A stretch of 7,268 nucleotides of DNA from Prevotellamassilia sp. (lineage in GTDB: Bacteria; Bacteroidota; Bacteroidia; Bacteroidales; Bacteroidaceae), in NCBI GenBank assembly GCA_018383375.1, contig JAHAWW010000352.1, positions 1 to 7,268 of the forward strand. The letters run 5' to 3'. The position numbers were made by a program, and so were the translations under genes. The notes beneath the pieces were generated by a model. It ran no database searches. It was not told the DNA's origin and was given only the letters and a program-made list of their open reading frames with translations. The first letter of the stretch is position 1. Each line of letters opens with the position of its first letter. Shown piece after piece: positions 6,304 to 7,268 of the stretch.

Positions 6304-6335
6304 TTTCGTCGTTACGTTGGCTTGGTGTAAATTTG
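6304..6335 (+). promoter_or_regulatory. Promoter of the thiamin operon
   Basis: TAAATTTG at 6328-6335 is a perfect Bacteroidetes -7 element (TAnnTTTG). The likely -33 element is TTTC at 6304-6307, one mismatch from TTTG, with a 20-base spacer. The predicted start near 6341 places the transcript's 5' end just before the riboswitch, which supports both calls. Confidence 0.7.
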
Positions 6336-6343
6336 CCGTGTAA

Positions 6344-6429
6344 AGACAAAGGGGTGCCTCTTCGGTTGAAGCAGGCTGAGATTATACCCTCATGACCTGA
6401 AGCAGATCATGCTGCCGTAGGAATTGTGC
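6344..6429 (+). promoter_or_regulatory. TPP riboswitch (THI element)
   Basis: This RNA aptamer binds thiamin pyrophosphate and controls the downstream thi genes. Every canonical block is present: GGGGTGCC at 6351-6358, GGCTGAGA at 6374-6381, TACCCT at 6385-6390, ACCTGA at 6395-6400 and GTAGGA at 6417-6422. Stems fit: P1 ACAA/TTGT (6346-6349/6424-6427), P2 GGGT/ACCC (6352-6355/6386-6389), P3 GCCTCTTC (6356-6363) with GAAG and AGGC (6368-6371, 6373-6376) and one bulged C, and P5 GCAG/CTGC (6402-6405/6412-6415). Genes thiS and thiG follow, as expected. No strong terminator is seen after it, so control may act on translation or through the leader in another way. Confidence 0.96.
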
Positions 6430-6559
6430 TTTTCGTCAAAAAAATCCACATTCGTTTCTCAGCCCCGTCGTCTTGTCCTCAGTCTCACGCTCAGCGTCCG
6501 GCAGAGGGCCTCACCTTTTTGTATGTCAATAAACCAACCAACAAAAACTCTTTTAGATT
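6430..6559 (+). other. Leader between riboswitch and thiS (expression platform)
   Basis: This 130-base untranslated stretch links the aptamer to the thiS start codon. It holds a small hairpin, ACGC/GCGT at 6487-6490/6494-6497, and a CT-rich segment ending in a five-T run (6516-6520). This is too weak to call a terminator. The bases before the ATG are A/T-rich without a Shine-Dalgarno site, so how ligand binding is transmitted cannot be read off. Confidence 0.5.
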
Positions 6560-6757
6560 ATGGTAGTAAACGTCAACAATCAACCGCAGACCACTGAGGC
6601 TGCCACCCTGACCGGCCTCATCGACCAACTGGGTCTGCCCAAAGCCGGCGTGGCCGTGGGCGTAGCCGGACGTATGGTGCCACGCGACACTTGGGACGAC
6701 TTCGCTCTCACCGAGGGCATGAACCTCATCATCATCAAAGCCGCCTGTGGCGGATAA
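6560..6757 (+). CDS. thiS: ThiS, sulfur carrier protein for thiazole synthesis
   Basis: The protein is 65 residues, the usual ThiS length, and has the ubiquitin-like beta-grasp pattern. VAVGV (residues 32-36) and the VPRDTWDDF segment (40-48) match the family's VAVN and VPR-x-W motifs. It ends in the essential ACGG, whose last glycine is adenylated by ThiF and converted to a thiocarboxylate. That sulfur is handed to ThiG for the thiazole ring of thiamin. The protein acts in the cytoplasm. The start at 6560 gives a normal-length protein, and expression is under the TPP riboswitch at 6344-6429. thiG begins 22 bases downstream. In the Bacteroides operons I recall, thiE often lies between thiS and thiG; here it does not. 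Confidence 0.95.
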   Translation: MVVNVNNQPQTTEAATLTGLIDQLGLPKAGVAVGVAGRMVPRDTWDDFALTEGMNLIIIKAACGG

Positions 6758-6779
6758 AACCTCAAAAACCTTCTCAAAA

Positions 6780-7268
6780 ATGCAACCACTCATTCTTGGT
6801 GGCCGAACATTCCACTCACGCCTCTTCGTAGGCACAGGCAAGTTCAGCCGCAACGACTTGATGGGCCAAGCCATCAAAGCCTCGGGCACCGAAATGGTGA
6901 CCGTGGCCATGAAACGCATCGAACTGGGCGACACCGCCGAAGACGATATGCTCAACCACATCGCTGCGCCTCACATCCAACTGCTGCCCAACACGAGCGG
7001 CGTGAGAGACGCCGACGAGGCCGTGTTTGCCGCCCAACTCTCACGTGAGGCTTTTGGCACCAACTGGCTCAAACTCGAAATCCATCCCGACCCACGCTAT
7101 CTGTTGCCCGACTCGGTCGAAACGCTCAAAGCCACCGAAAGACTGGTGAAAGAAGGCTTCGTCGTGTTGCCTTATTGCCAAGCCGACCCCACGCTCTGCC
7201 GCCGACTTGAAGAGGCCGGTGCTGCCGCCGTGATGCCATTGGGCGCACCCATTGGCACCAACCTCGGC
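6780..7268 (+). CDS. thiG: ThiG, thiazole synthase (partial, right end cut off)
   Basis: The first 163 residues are present, about 60% of a normal protein of roughly 255-265. ThiG is a cytoplasmic TIM-barrel enzyme that condenses deoxyxylulose 5-phosphate, dehydroglycine and the ThiS thiocarboxylate to form thiazole phosphate. Family hallmarks are the start LILGGRTFHSRLFVGTGKF, the NTSGVRDADEAV segment (71-82), and NWLKLEIHPDPRYLLPD (95-111), whose Lys98 matches the lysine that forms the imine with the sugar phosphate. VLPYCQADP (129-137) and VMPLGAPIG (151-159) follow. The frame stays open to the last base. It lies 22 bases after thiS in the same transcript; further thi genes (thiC, thiH, thiF, thiE) would be expected beyond the edge. 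Confidence 0.96.
   Translation, partial: MQPLILGGRTFHSRLFVGTGKFSRNDLMGQAIKASGTEMVTVAMKRIELGDTAEDDMLNHIAAPHIQLLPNTSGVRDADEAVFAAQLSREAFGTNWLKLEIHPDPRYLLPDSVETLKATERLVKEGFVVLPYCQADPTLCRRLEEAGAAAVMPLGAPIGTNLG

Noticed and set aside
6133..6330. Plus-strand frame of 65 codons downstream of the small protein
   Set aside because: It passes through the intrinsic terminator and into the thiamin promoter, so it cannot be a normal gene.

Overview
The window looks like a chromosomal segment of a gut- or mouth-type Bacteroidales bacterium, most like the Prevotella group. Four things point that way. Two promoter matches fit the Bacteroidetes pattern (TTTG-like -33, TAnnTTTG-like -7). Start codons have A-rich leaders rather than Shine-Dalgarno sites. 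A giant secreted glycosidase carries BspA-type leucine-rich repeats and a C-terminal YDLNGRRV-type tail. A short 'MK-Y-KP' protein is encoded directly behind it. The genus assignment is an inference.

Layout. Bases 1-29 (minus) hold only the first nine codons of a gene that reads out of the window; its start (MANKNLNAA) resembles EcoRI-family adenine-specific DNA methyltransferases. Bases 30-560 contain no convincing gene but are unusually rich in inverted repeats. A set of nested and long-range complementary arms between about 90 and 316 can be drawn as a multibranched RNA. More hairpins lie at 33-63, 82-113 and 335-370, and a TAAATTTG box faces left at 373-380. This could be a structured leader of the methyltransferase gene or an independent small RNA.

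From a promoter at 564-594, a two-gene transcription unit runs right. The first gene (643-5874) encodes a 1743-residue secreted GH89 alpha-N-acetylglucosaminidase with about 1000 residues of accessory modules. The second (5887-6066) encodes a 59-residue protein of a Bacteroidales small-protein type with unknown function. A strong intrinsic terminator (6174-6215) closes the unit.

The right end is a thiamin biosynthesis operon: a promoter (6304-6335), a TPP riboswitch (6344-6429), a 130-base leader, thiS (complete) and thiG (cut by the window edge). ThiS carries sulfur as a C-terminal thiocarboxylate and ThiG uses it to build the thiazole ring of thiamin. The riboswitch should lower expression when thiamin pyrophosphate is plentiful. 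The glycosidase unit and the thiamin operon are neighbours but look functionally unrelated.
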